Assembly: GCF_028476545.1 (NCBI RefSeq)
Contig: NW_026732748.1
Span: forward strand, 186,001 to 250,000
Direction of reading: 5' to 3'
Length of the DNA stretch: 64,000 bases
Source of the DNA: Physella acuta
Lineage: Eukaryota > Mollusca > Gastropoda > Physidae
Shown here: piece after piece, positions 21,835 through 31,163 of the stretch
How positions within the stretch are numbered: the stretch's first letter is position 1
Layout: each line of letters starts with the position of its first letter
Position numbers and translations under genes: made by a program
The notes under the pieces: model-generated
Seen by the model: the letters and a program-made list of their open reading frames with translations, nothing else
Databases searched by the model: none
Told to the model about the DNA's origin: nothing

Positions 21835-24800
21835 TCATGTGACCTTTAGTGCTGAATGAATTGTTTTATGTTTAATTACGTTACTCTTGGTGGTAAATTT
21901 TTTATGACACACATCACAATCATATGACTTTCGTGCTGCATGGATTGAATTATGTTTATTTAGGTTACCCTTGGTTGTAAACTTTTTATGACAAACATCA
22001 CACTCATATAACTTTCGTGCTGAATGAATTGCTTTATGTTTAATTAGAGTAGAACTGGTAATAAACTTTTTATGGCACACATCACATTCATGTATCCTCT
22101 CTCCTGAATGAATAGCTTTATGTTGATTTAGATGACTCTTTGAGACAAATTTTTTATGACATATATCACACTCCTGTAACTTTTCAGTGGAATGAATTAA
22201 TTTATGTTGCTTTAGGTATGACGTTCTAGAAAATTTTTTACGACACACATCACATTCATGTAGCCACTCTTCTGAATGAACAGCTTTATGTTGATTTAGG
22301 TTACCACTGGTGGTAAACTTTTTATGACAAACATCACATTCATGGAGCCCCTCTCCTGAATGAATAGCTTTATGTTGATTTAGATTCCTCTTTGAAGCAA
22401 ATTTTTTATGACATATATCACACTCTTGTAAACTTTCAGTGGAATGAATTAATTTATGCAGCTTTAGGTAGGACTTTCTAGAAAACTTTTTACAACACAC
22501 ATCACATTCATGTAGCCTCTCTACTGAATGAATAGCTACATGTTGATTTAGGTAAGTCCTTTTTGCAAATTTTTTATGACAAACATCACACTCATGAGAC
22601 TTTTCTGCTAAATGAATTGCTCTGTGTTCTATTAGGTACGACATTCTAGAAAACCTTTTATGACACACATCACATTCATGTAGCTTTTCTTCTGAATGAA
22701 TAGCTTTATGCAGATTTCGGTTACCCTTGGTGGTAAACTTTTTATGACAAACATCACACTCATATAACTTTCGTGCTGAATGAATTGCTTTATGTTTTAT
22801 TAGAGTATAACTGGTAGTAAACTTTTTATGGCACATATCACATTCATGTACACTCTCTCCTGAATGAATTGCTTTATGGTGATTTAGATGACTCTTTGAA
22901 ACAAATTTTTTATGACATACTTCACACTCTTGTAACTTTTCAGTGGAATGAATTAATTTATGTAGCTTTAGGTAGGACTTTCGATAAAACTTTTTACAAC
23001 ATACATCACATTCATGTAGCCTCTCTACTGAATGAATAGCTACATGTTGATTTAGGTAAGTCCTTTTTGCAAATTTTTTATGACATACATCACACTCATG
23101 AGACTTTTCTGCTGAATGAATTGCTCTGTGTTCCATTAGGTAAGACTTTCTAGAAAACCTTTTATGACACACATCACATTCATGTAGCTTTTCTTCTGAG
23201 TGAACTGTTTTATGTAGATTTCGGTTACCCTTGGTGGTAAACTTTTTATGACAGACATCACACTCATATAACTTTCGTGCTGAGTGAATTGCTTTATGAT
23301 GATTTAGACGACTCTTTGAAACATATTTTTTATGACATACATCACACTCTTGTAAACTTTCAGTGGAATGAATTAATTTATGTAGCTTTAGGTAGGACTT
23401 TCGAGAAAACTTTTTACAACACACATCACATTCATGTAGCCCCTTACCTGAATGAATTGCTTTGTGTTTATTTAGATTCCTCTTTGAAGCAAATTTTTTA
23501 TGACATACATCACACTCATGAGACTTTTCTGTTGAATGAATTGATATGTGTTCCATTAAGTACGCCTTTCTAGAAAACCTTTTATGACACATATCACATT
23601 CATATAGCCTCTCTTCTGAATGAATAGCTTTATGGTGATTTAGGTTAGTCCTTGTTGCAAATTTTTTATTACATACATCACACTCATGTTCCTTTTCCGT
23701 TGAATGAATTGCTCTGTGTTCCATTAGGTAAGACTTTCTAGAAAACTTTTTATGACACACATCATATTCATGAAGCTTTTCTTCTGAATGAATTGCTGTA
23801 TGTTTATTTAGATTCCTCTTTGAAGCAAATTTCTTATGACATACATCACACTTTTGTGACTTTTCCACTGAATGTATAGCTATATGTTGATTGAGATTAC
23901 CTCTTGTAGTAAATTTTTTATGACAGACTTCACATTCTTCTAACCTTTCTCCTAAATGAATTGCTATATGTTGTTTTAGATATGTCCTAGTAGCAAACTT
24001 TTTATTACACATATTAAAGTCATGTGACTTATCTGCTGAGTGATTAGCTTTATGTTTATTTAGGTTATTTCTTCTAGTAAACTTTATATGACAAACATCA
24101 CACTCATGCAACCTCTGTCCTGAATGAATTGCTTTATGTTGATTTAAATTCCTCTTTGAACCTAACATTTTATGGTTCACGTCACTCTTTTGTGCTCTCA
24201 CTATTTGATGAAATTGTCCATTTTGGTTGAGTTTACTAGTTAAGGGAAACCTTTGATTACACAGATAACATCCACATAGCCTCTCTCCTGAATGAATAGA
24301 TTTATGTTGATTTCGTTTACTTCTTGTAGCAAAGTTTTTATGAAACACATTACACTCATATAACCTCACATCTGTGTGTGATTCTTTACATTTTACTAGA
24401 AGAGTTTTATGCTTTGAAGATTTTAAGTTTTTCGTCTTACACTTCTTTAATAATTCAACCTGATTTGATATTGGATTTTCTGTGTTGTTTATCAGAATAT
24501 TCTTAAGCTCTGATAAATCAGTTGATGTCTCTGTCTTTATATGAGAAATATTGTCAGTTAGAGTTGTCTCTAGTGATAGGTTTAAACCTGTATTTAAACC
24601 ATCAGATTTTATATCTTCAAAAACTGAAAATAAATCAAGTCTATCTGGTTTATTGTCTACATGTGTTGTAAATTCTGATAATAAATTCTGATTTTTGTTT
24701 TCACATGTTGACAATACATTTGCTTTTTTGTCATCAGTTTCTGTAAACTCCTCTTGTTTTATGTATTCAGCTGGAATTATATTCAAAATTTCTGGCTGGT

Positions 24801-24888
24801 TGTCCACATATATTTCTTGCTTGATCCCTAAAACACTTGGTAATACTTCTTCACCAGCATCTCTTTTTTTTCTATTCTTTAGCTCCAT
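21835..24888 (-). CDS. C2H2 zinc-finger protein D (30 fingers, longest paralogue)
   Basis: The intact frame of 1017 residues starts MELKNRKKRDAGEEVLPSV. The first two SUMO-type motifs are kept as IKQE. The third reads IKTE, inside HIKTETSTD. Thirty finger units follow. Units 1, 3, 5 and 8 have lost a zinc-binding Cys (Phe, Asn, Phe and Tyr), so the amino-terminal part of the array is weak while units 9-30 are nearly perfect. Fingers 14-19 and 20-25 form a six-finger higher-order repeat with an exact 504-bp period (for example 23215 against 22711). The 5' flank diverges from the other genes after 25459 and lacks the GTAAGTGAG donor, so its promoter may differ. The N-terminal sequence is the most diverged of the intact copies and resembles G and A. 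Confidence 0.87.
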   Translation of the reverse strand: MELKNRKKRDAGEEVLPSVLGIKQEIYVDNQPEILNIIPAEYIKQEEFTETDDKKANVLSTCENKNQNLLSEFTTHVDNKPDRLDLFSVFEDIKSDGLNTGLNLSLETTLTDNISHIKTETSTDLSELKNILINNTENPISNQVELLKKCKTKNLKSSKHKTLLVKCKESHTDVRLYECNVFHKNFATRSKRNQHKSIHSGERLCGCYLCNQRFPLTSKLNQNGQFHQIVRAQKSDVNHKMLGSKRNLNQHKAIHSGQRLHECDVCHIKFTRRNNLNKHKANHSADKSHDFNMCNKKFATRTYLKQHIAIHLGERLEECEVCHKKFTTRGNLNQHIAIHSVEKSQKCDVCHKKFASKRNLNKHTAIHSEEKLHEYDVCHKKFSRKSYLMEHRAIHSTEKEHECDVCNKKFATRTNLNHHKAIHSEERLYECDMCHKRFSRKAYLMEHISIHSTEKSHECDVCHKKFASKRNLNKHKAIHSGKGLHECDVCCKKFSRKSYLKLHKLIHSTESLQECDVCHKKYVSKSRLNHHKAIHSARKLYECDVCHKKFTTKGNRNLHKTVHSEEKLHECDVCHKRFSRKSYLMEHRAIHSAEKSHECDVCHKKFAKRTYLNQHVAIHSVERLHECDVCCKKFYRKSYLKLHKLIHSTEKLQECEVCHKKFVSKSHLNHHKAIHSGESVHECDMCHKKFTTSYTLIKHKAIHSARKLYECDVCHKKFTTKGNRNLHKAIHSEEKLHECDVCHKRFSRMSYLIEHRAIHLAEKSHECDVCHKKFAKRTYLNQHVAIHSVERLHECDVCCKKFSRKSYLKLHKLIHSTESLQECDICHKKFASKRNLNQHKAIHSGEGLHECDVCHKKFTTSGNLNQHKAVHSEEWLHECDVCRKKFSRTSYLKQHKLIHSTEKLQECDICHKKFVSKSHLNQHKAIHSGERIHECDVCHKKFITSSTLIKHKAIHSARKLYECDVCHKKFTTKGNLNKHNSIHAARKSYDCDVCHKKFTTKSNVIKHKTIHSALKVT

Positions 24889-25459
24889 AACTAAGAAATA
24901 AATAAATAATTAAAAAAAAAATATTTGAAAATAATATTTCCAGAAATAATCAAGAAACATAAATAAAAATGTTCTTCAAAAACATGAATGCTGGTTTATG
25001 CAGCTACACATATTCTTTTCACAATAAGTAAGCCTAACATAACACCTATGTCAAACACCATTACAATTGATGCTTTTCCATTTCAGAAAGGGGAAGGAGC
25101 CTAGTCATTTAGAGGGATAAGACAAAAAAACAAGCCTACTTTAGTTTTGCATAGCATTTTTAAAAACCAATGAGTAGACCTATCTTATATCTGAAATATG
25201 TATAGTCTTACATTTAAAGAGAAAGTGAGGCTAAAAGGCAACAGTTTAAACAAAATTTATTATTGAATATTAATTAGTCATAATAATTGTACTGTAATTA
25301 AAATTTCAATTTAAACTAGATCTATATGACGAGACCTTTATTAAATTATTTAGATTATCTTCAGCTACCTATATTACTTATGCCATGTTATTACTACATA
25401 GTGCTGTATTGTGGTACTACAACACTACATAGCAGATATATTAGTATGCACTGCAAATA
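24889..25459 (-). promoter_or_regulatory. shortened 5' flank of gene D
   Basis: The flank is similar to the B, C, E and F flanks but internally shortened (a gap near 25090-25130). It ends abruptly after GCACTGCAAATA, just before the splice-donor position. No separate gene is seen. Confidence 0.4.
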
Positions 25460-25656
25460 ACTTAAATTTGATAAAAATGTAACTAACAATAATAATGAAG
25501 GTTTTCAAAACTGTTATTTTTTTTCTGAATATTTTATGGAGATTCTAAATGGTGGCAAATGTGTTACTGTAATGTAAAATGCTAAGGATCTACCTGTGTA
25601 ATAAAAAATCCATTATGGAATCCACTTTCTTAAAAAAAGGGTTTTAAGTTTGGCCG
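25460..25656. other. left edge of the D-E island
   Basis: Array similarity stops at 25459. This AT-rich stretch has no match elsewhere in the window and no gene. Confidence 0.4.
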
Positions 25657-25935
25657 ATGCTAGCCGGAATAAGATACGCATGCGCAATGGAGAGAAACTA
25701 CGACTTGCCTTCGCGGCGATGTTTACGATGGTACTGCGCATGCGTGTGTTTACAACCGCAGAACCCTAACACCAACCCTAACCCTATCCGTAACCCTATC
25801 CCTAACCCTAATCCTATCCCTAACCCTAATCCTATCACTAACCCTATCCCTAACCCCAATCCTACCCCTAACCCTAACCATAGGTCATAACCATAGCCCT
25901 AACCCTAGCCATAGGTCACTGCGCATGCGCAGAGC
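25657..25935. repeat. degenerate telomere-like (CCCTAA)n tract between TGCGCATGCG motifs
   Basis: Positions 25763-25908 are imperfect repeats of CCCTAA, CCCTAT and related hexamers. ACGCATGCGCA (about 25676), CTGCGCATGCG (about 25734) and CTGCGCATGCGCAG (about 25919) flank them. The last is a palindrome matching the NRF1-type YGCGCAYGCGCR consensus. The tract could be an interstitial telomeric relic, a mobile-element core or a GC-rich promoter-like patch. The open frame across it is a repeat artefact. Confidence 0.65.
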
Positions 25936-26082
25936 TATCTCTTGCCGACTAAGTGGAGACGTTGGGGAGAAAAATCTTCTTCCGAGTAGTCACTTCGTTT
26001 AAGTTAATCATTGACTGACAGTTATTCTTATGATCTTATCCTTAATCTGAAACCTAATCTGTGGTTATCTATAAGAAAAGTT
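25936..26082. other. unassigned sequence between repeats
   Basis: Short stretch with no recognised gene or repeat. It ends in GAAAAGTT, the left target duplication of the MITE that follows. Confidence 0.3.
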
Positions 26083-26638
26083 GGTAATCTATTGTTTAGG
26101 TATGCAAAATCGCCCGCGGCTAGTAATGTACGATAAAGTTACCTCATTGTCAAGGCTTTAATAGAAGTATATTGTGATATATTTGTGTCAAATATTATAT
26201 ATATATATATTATATATAAATGAATAATAAACCTAAATCAATGGCTAAATATATCAATATAGGCAAGAATTTAATTTTAAACAGCAGTGTTTGCGAGCAG
26301 GATTTGCTATATAAAAAGCGGCCATCTTTACGTTAGACTGGCTTCCCCCAAATATCGCGTTATAAGTTTACAATAAAAAAAAATGACCAAGATGGCTGCT
26401 ATAGTAAATGAGCATGGTTGCATCTGTTGGAAACATCTCTAGTCTTCATTTATTACTGAATAAGTTTTAATTCAATTGTTTAAAAACAGGTACATAATTG
26501 AAACAAGGAAACATTTTTCTATATTTCAAAACATAAATCATCCTCAAAATGTGAAATAATTATTAAAATTTAAGGAGTCACCTGTTTTTCACATTACTAG
26601 TCGCGGGCGATTTTATGTACCTAAAACGATAGATTACC
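26083..26638. mobile_element. Merlin-like MITE, independent insertion
   Basis: Inverted termini begin GGTAATCTATTGTTTAGG on the left and GGTAATCTATCGTTTTAGG on the right, and remain similar for about 47 bp through AAAATCGCCCGCG and CTAGTAATGT. The flanks GAAAAGTT and GAAAAGTC are an 8-bp target duplication with one mismatch. It is the same family as the copies inside the array units but at an unrelated site, which confirms the element boundaries. Confidence 0.8.
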
Positions 26639-27247
26639 GAAAAGTCCTATCATTGCCATACATACAGTTCCTAAGCACTAAGGCGCCTGGCCTGAGGCAA
26701 TGTGCCATGCATCATAGCTCTATAAAACTATACTAGATCTATAGACTATATATTATATTAATTATTATATAATAACACTTAATACATAACGAAACACGCT
26801 GAACTGGAGGTAAATGACAAGCGGAGAATAAAATATGCTAAAATGGAGTTTCTCACCCCCACCACACTATCACACATTACAAAAAGTCAGACTATTAGAC
26901 CTAGTTTCTGTTTCATTTCTGAAAAGGTAAAAATCTAGATCTTACTTACTTAATAATAACTAATAACCATTATAAATTTATTAACCATGCTTGTATAACT
27001 TTAATTGAAATTGTAGCGGGGAAAAAACAATTTTAACAACGTCGACTGCTGGGTTTTCCTTGGCAGAAAATCATGGCTAGATCTAGATCTATCTACACCC
27101 TAGTGAAGTGAAAATTTTAGCTACTAGATCTATCTAGATCTAGGCCTCCCTAATAGAATGTGGTAGATTTTCTAGAGAAAACAAAATAAAAAAAAAAAAC
27201 CCCTAGGCTAAAAAATTGGAGTTAAAGTAAGACAAAGTTTCAGTAAT
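26639..27247. other. unassigned AT-rich stretch
   Basis: No gene or repeat is recognised, apart from clustered CTAGATCTAGATC motifs near 27075-27145. Confidence 0.3.
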
Positions 27248-27629
27248 AAATGTAGGGTAATCCCTTAGTTTAGCGTCGGTTATTATTCCGGAATGGCTTA
27301 GCAGTAAAAAATGTAAACAATGGCATACACCATACAGTATGCTACACCGTTCCAAAATGCAAACCGGAAATGCTATCCTTTATTTATACCGGAAACGCCG
27401 TAAGCCTTAGTTTATTCGGCGCTCTCTTGTTTGAATATTTTATATTAAGAACTGTCTTTTTTTTAAACAGAGCGTTGTAAACCATTTTTCCTGGTGTAAT
27501 TATCTGTTTAAATAACTTTATTTGATATGTTATGTTAAGTATTAACCTGTATATTCTCTATTGCAATTATTTATTGTGTATTGTTAGTATTTAATTTAGT
27601 TTTATTGCAATTTTTTTATAATTTGAATC

Positions 27630-28607
27630 ATGGCCGGCAGACCAAAAGCGGCACTTTCAATTGTACCGGCAAATGAGGTGATGCCTTTGTGCAACATTCG
27701 CACTGAAGTTTGGCGTCTGCAAACTCTCTGCCAACATTTGCAAACGCCTGACTCTGCGTTGCAGTGGTGTGCTCGGCGCAGATTAGTACAGAATTCTGTT
27801 CTGTGCGTACACTGCAATCAGCCTTGCAGTTTAAATAGGTACCAACAGGGTAGTGATGGCAGACGCTGGTCGTGCGATGGTTGCAACTATCGCAGGTCTG
27901 TAAGAGAGCATTCATTTTTTGCGCGCAGCCATCTGTCCATCCAGAAAATTGTCATAATTATTTACTGTTGGGCACATGACATGCCGCAAAAGCAAATACT
28001 ACATGAAGCTGATGTTGCGGAAAATTCAGTGGTCGACTGGTGCAAGTTCATGAGAGAGGAGTGCAGCAACTGGATGCAGCGGAATGGCACACAAGTCGGC
28101 GGCTTGGATGACCACGGTGAGCCTATTGTGGTGGAAATCGACGAGTCGAAATATTTCCACCGGAAATATCACCGTGGACAGTGGCGAGAGGGTCACTGGG
28201 TCTTTGGTGGGATTGAGAGGGACAGTGGCAGGTGTTTTCTGACTGTGGTGCAGGACAGGTCGGCAGCCACGCTTCAGGCTTGCATTCTGCAGCACATCTT
28301 GCCTGGCACCCATATAATATCGGATGGCTGGGCTGCATACGCCAACATTTCCCAGTTAGGACAGGGAATTTTTGAGCATTCTGTTGTTGTCCATGAAGAA
28401 CATTTCGTGGACCCAGAGGACTCAGAAATTCATACTCAAAACATTGAGAACATGTAGATGCGGGCGAAGCGAAAGTTGAAAAGGCAGTTTGGCACCAGTC
28501 GACCCTTATTTCCGTCCTATCTTCAGGAATTTGCTTTTCGTAATCAATTTCGACAAACAGACATGTTCACAAGTTTTCTAGTCGCCCTGACAGAAAATTA
28601 CGCTTGA
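27630..28607 (+). pseudogene. Merlin transposase (ISXO2-like DDE), one in-frame stop
   Basis: The frame opens at MAGRPKAALS and runs to residue 275. A TAG (28455-28457) then stands where the family has Trp in the IENMW motif, and the same frame continues 49 codons (KRKLKRQFG, then a YLQEFAFRN motif) to TGA at 28605-28607. A zinc ribbon is visible at C59-x2-C62 and C82-x2-C85. The likely catalytic triad is D171 (EIDES), D232 (SDGW) and E273 (NIEN). Such enzymes cut and paste elements with short terminal inverted repeats and 8-9 bp target duplications. As read, the product would stop right after the third catalytic residue and lack its C-terminal helices, so it is probably inactive unless the stop is a sequencing error or is read through. 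Confidence 0.85.
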
Positions 28608-28929
28608 ACTTTGTGCTGCTCGTTGATTTTTTTTTTTTTTTGCCTAACACTTGCTTGCTCATGTATTTTTTAATTGCTGCTCTTTGCTTTTCACTAAAAT
28701 GGCTTATGTGCCATTTATGCCTCATTTTCTTGACGGTTTTTGCCTTGTGCATGTTTGCTTATGTGATATTTGTGCATGCTTTTATATTTTTCTAATGCCG
28801 CATGCATTTTTCTTGTACCTCACTTTTTGATTGGTATTTTAATGCATATTTTTGTAATGCACAATTTATTTTGCATGACCTTCGATATTTTTATACAGTG
28901 CTATACTCATCCATTTTTTATATATTTAT

Positions 28930-29220
28930 TTGTATAAGTTTGGGTGAAGGGGTGGGTGGGGGAAGGGGTGGGGGGTGGGGTTGGGGTATTCATCTGTCTT
29001 CCCACCTTAACAATACATGTAAGGTGTGGGGGATAGATGAATATCCATCTATCCTCCCCCGCACTCCCACCATCGGTGGGGGGAGTATCCATCTATTTTT
29101 CATCCATTCTCCCACCTAGACACCCCGCCATGGGTGGTTAGTGAGTGTATTAGTATATTTCTCATCCACTATCCACCCTCTCCCACCTCAGCCTTACCCA
29201 CCCCTATCTCCCTAACTCCC
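28930..29220. repeat. GGGGTGGG-rich and related C-rich low-complexity tract
   Basis: Strand-biased G-rich then C-rich sequence inside the 3' noncoding part of the Merlin element. Open frames across it are low-complexity artefacts. Confidence 0.6.
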
Positions 29221-29227
29221 TCCCTAA

Positions 29228-29470
29228 AATGATGGATGGTTAGATGGATAGATGGTTGTATTGATATATAGATGTGTGAATGGATGGTTGTATTGATATA
29301 TAGATGTATGAATGGATAGGTGAATGGATGGATGGTTGTATTGATAGATGTGTGAATTGATTAATGAATGGTTTAATGAATAGACAGAACTAAGATAGAT
29401 GTATGAATGGGTGGTTATATGGATAGATAAGTGTATGGATTGTTTTATCGTTGAGTGTATGGTACATGGA
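29228..29470. repeat. GATG/GATA-type tetranucleotide tract
   Basis: Imperfect repeats of GATG, GATA and TGAATGGATGG, for example around 29231-29340. It lies within the Merlin element. Confidence 0.75.
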
Positions 29471-30055
29471 GTCATTTTTATTGCTTATGAATTTTATTTT
29501 AGCGTTTTTAGTTTACCAATCTTTCTTCTAGTCATTACTAAAAAATTATAGCTCAAACTCTATTTTTTTCCCCTTTTAATAATGTTTTGCTAACTTTATT
29601 TTGGCTAAATCAATTTTTTTCTAATTATAATTCTAGTCATTTTTACTAGATCTAGTTCATTTCTATTTTTGTAATTTTCTTCTGGTTTTTAATGTTGAAT
29701 AAACTTTTAAAAAAAAACTACATTTGATGACTTAGTTATTTATTTATTTACTAGATCTAGAGTAGAATCGATTTTGTGAATGTTGATAGTTTTCTGGAAG
29801 CTTTTATTTCTAAAAAAGAACAATTACTACACTTGACTAAATCTATATTATTTATATTTATTTACTAAATCTATTTCTTCTTTATTTCTGTTCTTAAATA
29901 AATTAGTAGGCCTACACTAAATAAATTAGTACACTTGACTTTATTTATATTTCAACGGTCAAATAAAATATGGTTTACGGTAAGTAATGTTTACGAAACT
30001 CAACGAAAACCACCGGATAATTTCCGACGCTAAACTAAGGGATTACCAAATGTAG

Positions 30056-30393
30056 CTGCCATCTTTTTTAATAACTATCGTATTACATATTTAGAGTGGT
30101 CTCCCCTATTAAAAAAAAAAGATTCCTATATAAATTATAAATAGGCCTATATAATAACGAGAAAAATGGACGGTTAAGGAAGGATACAACGGGCGCTAGG
30201 TTGATAGTGCTGTCTAATTTCTCTAAACTATAACCAAAACAAAATCAACACCTCAATTTAATTTAACCGGAAACGAAAAATGACGTTGAAAACGGATTTT
30301 TATCCAGAATCGGTACTTTAATTTATACAAAATAAAGTCATAGGCATATCCCTAAACCATGCACCTAATCTCATTCATGACAAAAGTTGCATT
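30056..30393. other. unassigned stretch right of the Merlin element
   Basis: No gene is recognised. It ends in GTTGCATT, the left target duplication of the next MITE. Confidence 0.3.
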
Positions 30394-30619
30394 TAGAGTT
30401 TCTTTCAGGCAACTCTACTTGGGAGGAGGGGGCTCCGCCCCCCCCCCCCCACACACACACCCCAAAACATGTCTACCGTCCCATTCAACGAAATATAGTT
30501 ATATACTTTTTTCCAGTGTCCACCCCCTCCCAGAAAAATTCAACCCCCCCCCCCCCAAAAAAAATAATTCAAGTAACCCCACCCCTCTCCGGGGAGGAAA
30601 AAGTCTGAAAGAAACACTG
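30394..30619. mobile_element. hAT-type MITE (CAGTGTTTCTTTCAG family)
   Basis: The left end is TAGAGTTTCTTTCAGG and the inverted right end CAGTGTTTCTTTCAGAC. Flanks GTTGCATT (30386-30393) and GTCGCATT (30620-30627) are an 8-bp duplication with one mismatch. The interior is C-rich and A-rich low complexity; the two open frames inside it are not genes. Confidence 0.65.
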
Positions 30620-31163
30620 GTCGCATTTGTAGATCATACAAACTAAAGGAAGAACCTGGGCAGGGCTTTGCTCCTACCGGAAGAGATGCATGAAAAAAAC
30701 TGTGCACGTTAAACACTTTTTAGATTAGAAAAAGTTCCCTCCTCCGGGGAGGAAAAAGTCTGAATGAAACACTGGTGTCGTGCTTAGCCACTACCCGAAG
30801 TAGTGCATTATAGAGTATCGATGACGACATTTCTTTTGAGTTGGGGGGGGGGGGGCGGGTTAGACGTTCTTTCTCGAGGGTGGGGCTTCGCCCCTACCCG
30901 AAGAATTGTATGAAAGAAACTCTTCACGCAAACCACTTAGATTAGACAAAATTGGCTTTTTAATTCAATGTTTACACGAGATTCAATGACGTCATATTAT
31001 TTTGTGCACTCTCCCGGCTGTCGACTTTTTTCTACTATATGCTGAATATGACGTCATATTTCGGTTCCGCTTTACTGTGAAAGTTTTTAATTTGCTTGTG
31101 TTTTCTCTAGAGCGTTCTTGTCAGATAGCTAGAGAGATACATAGACAGACAGCGAAACTATTA
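30620..31163. other. fragments of the same MITE family
   Basis: Partial pieces recur here, such as GTCTGAATGAAACACTGG near 30750 and GAAAGAAACTCTTC near 30912, around a poly-G run (30842-30854). No gene is supported; the open frame near 31002-31277 runs into the next element. Confidence 0.4.

Larger units (their letters stand above)
27248..30055 (+). mobile_element. Merlin DNA transposon with target duplications
   Basis: Terminal inverted repeats are perfect for 24 bp (27256-27279 and 30024-30047, starting GGTAATCCCTTAGTTTAG) and stay similar beyond. Both ends abut AAATGTAG (27248-27255 and 30048-30055), an exact 8-bp duplication. Inside is an ISXO2/IS1595-type transposase, the enzyme of the Merlin superfamily. 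The element proper is 2792 bp, about 1.4 kb of it noncoding and rich in simple repeats 3' of the gene. The exact duplication and near-intact gene suggest a fairly young insertion. Confidence 0.9.

Noticed and set aside
25657-25890. Pro/Asn-rich open frame across the CCCTAA repeats
   Set aside because: It is a direct translation of the hexamer repeat.
25763-25908. True chromosome end
   Set aside because: The CCCTAA repeats are degenerate, short and flanked by ordinary sequence on both sides, so they are interstitial at most.
30359-30646. Two Pro-rich open frames
   Set aside because: They lie within a hAT-type MITE and its C-rich interior.
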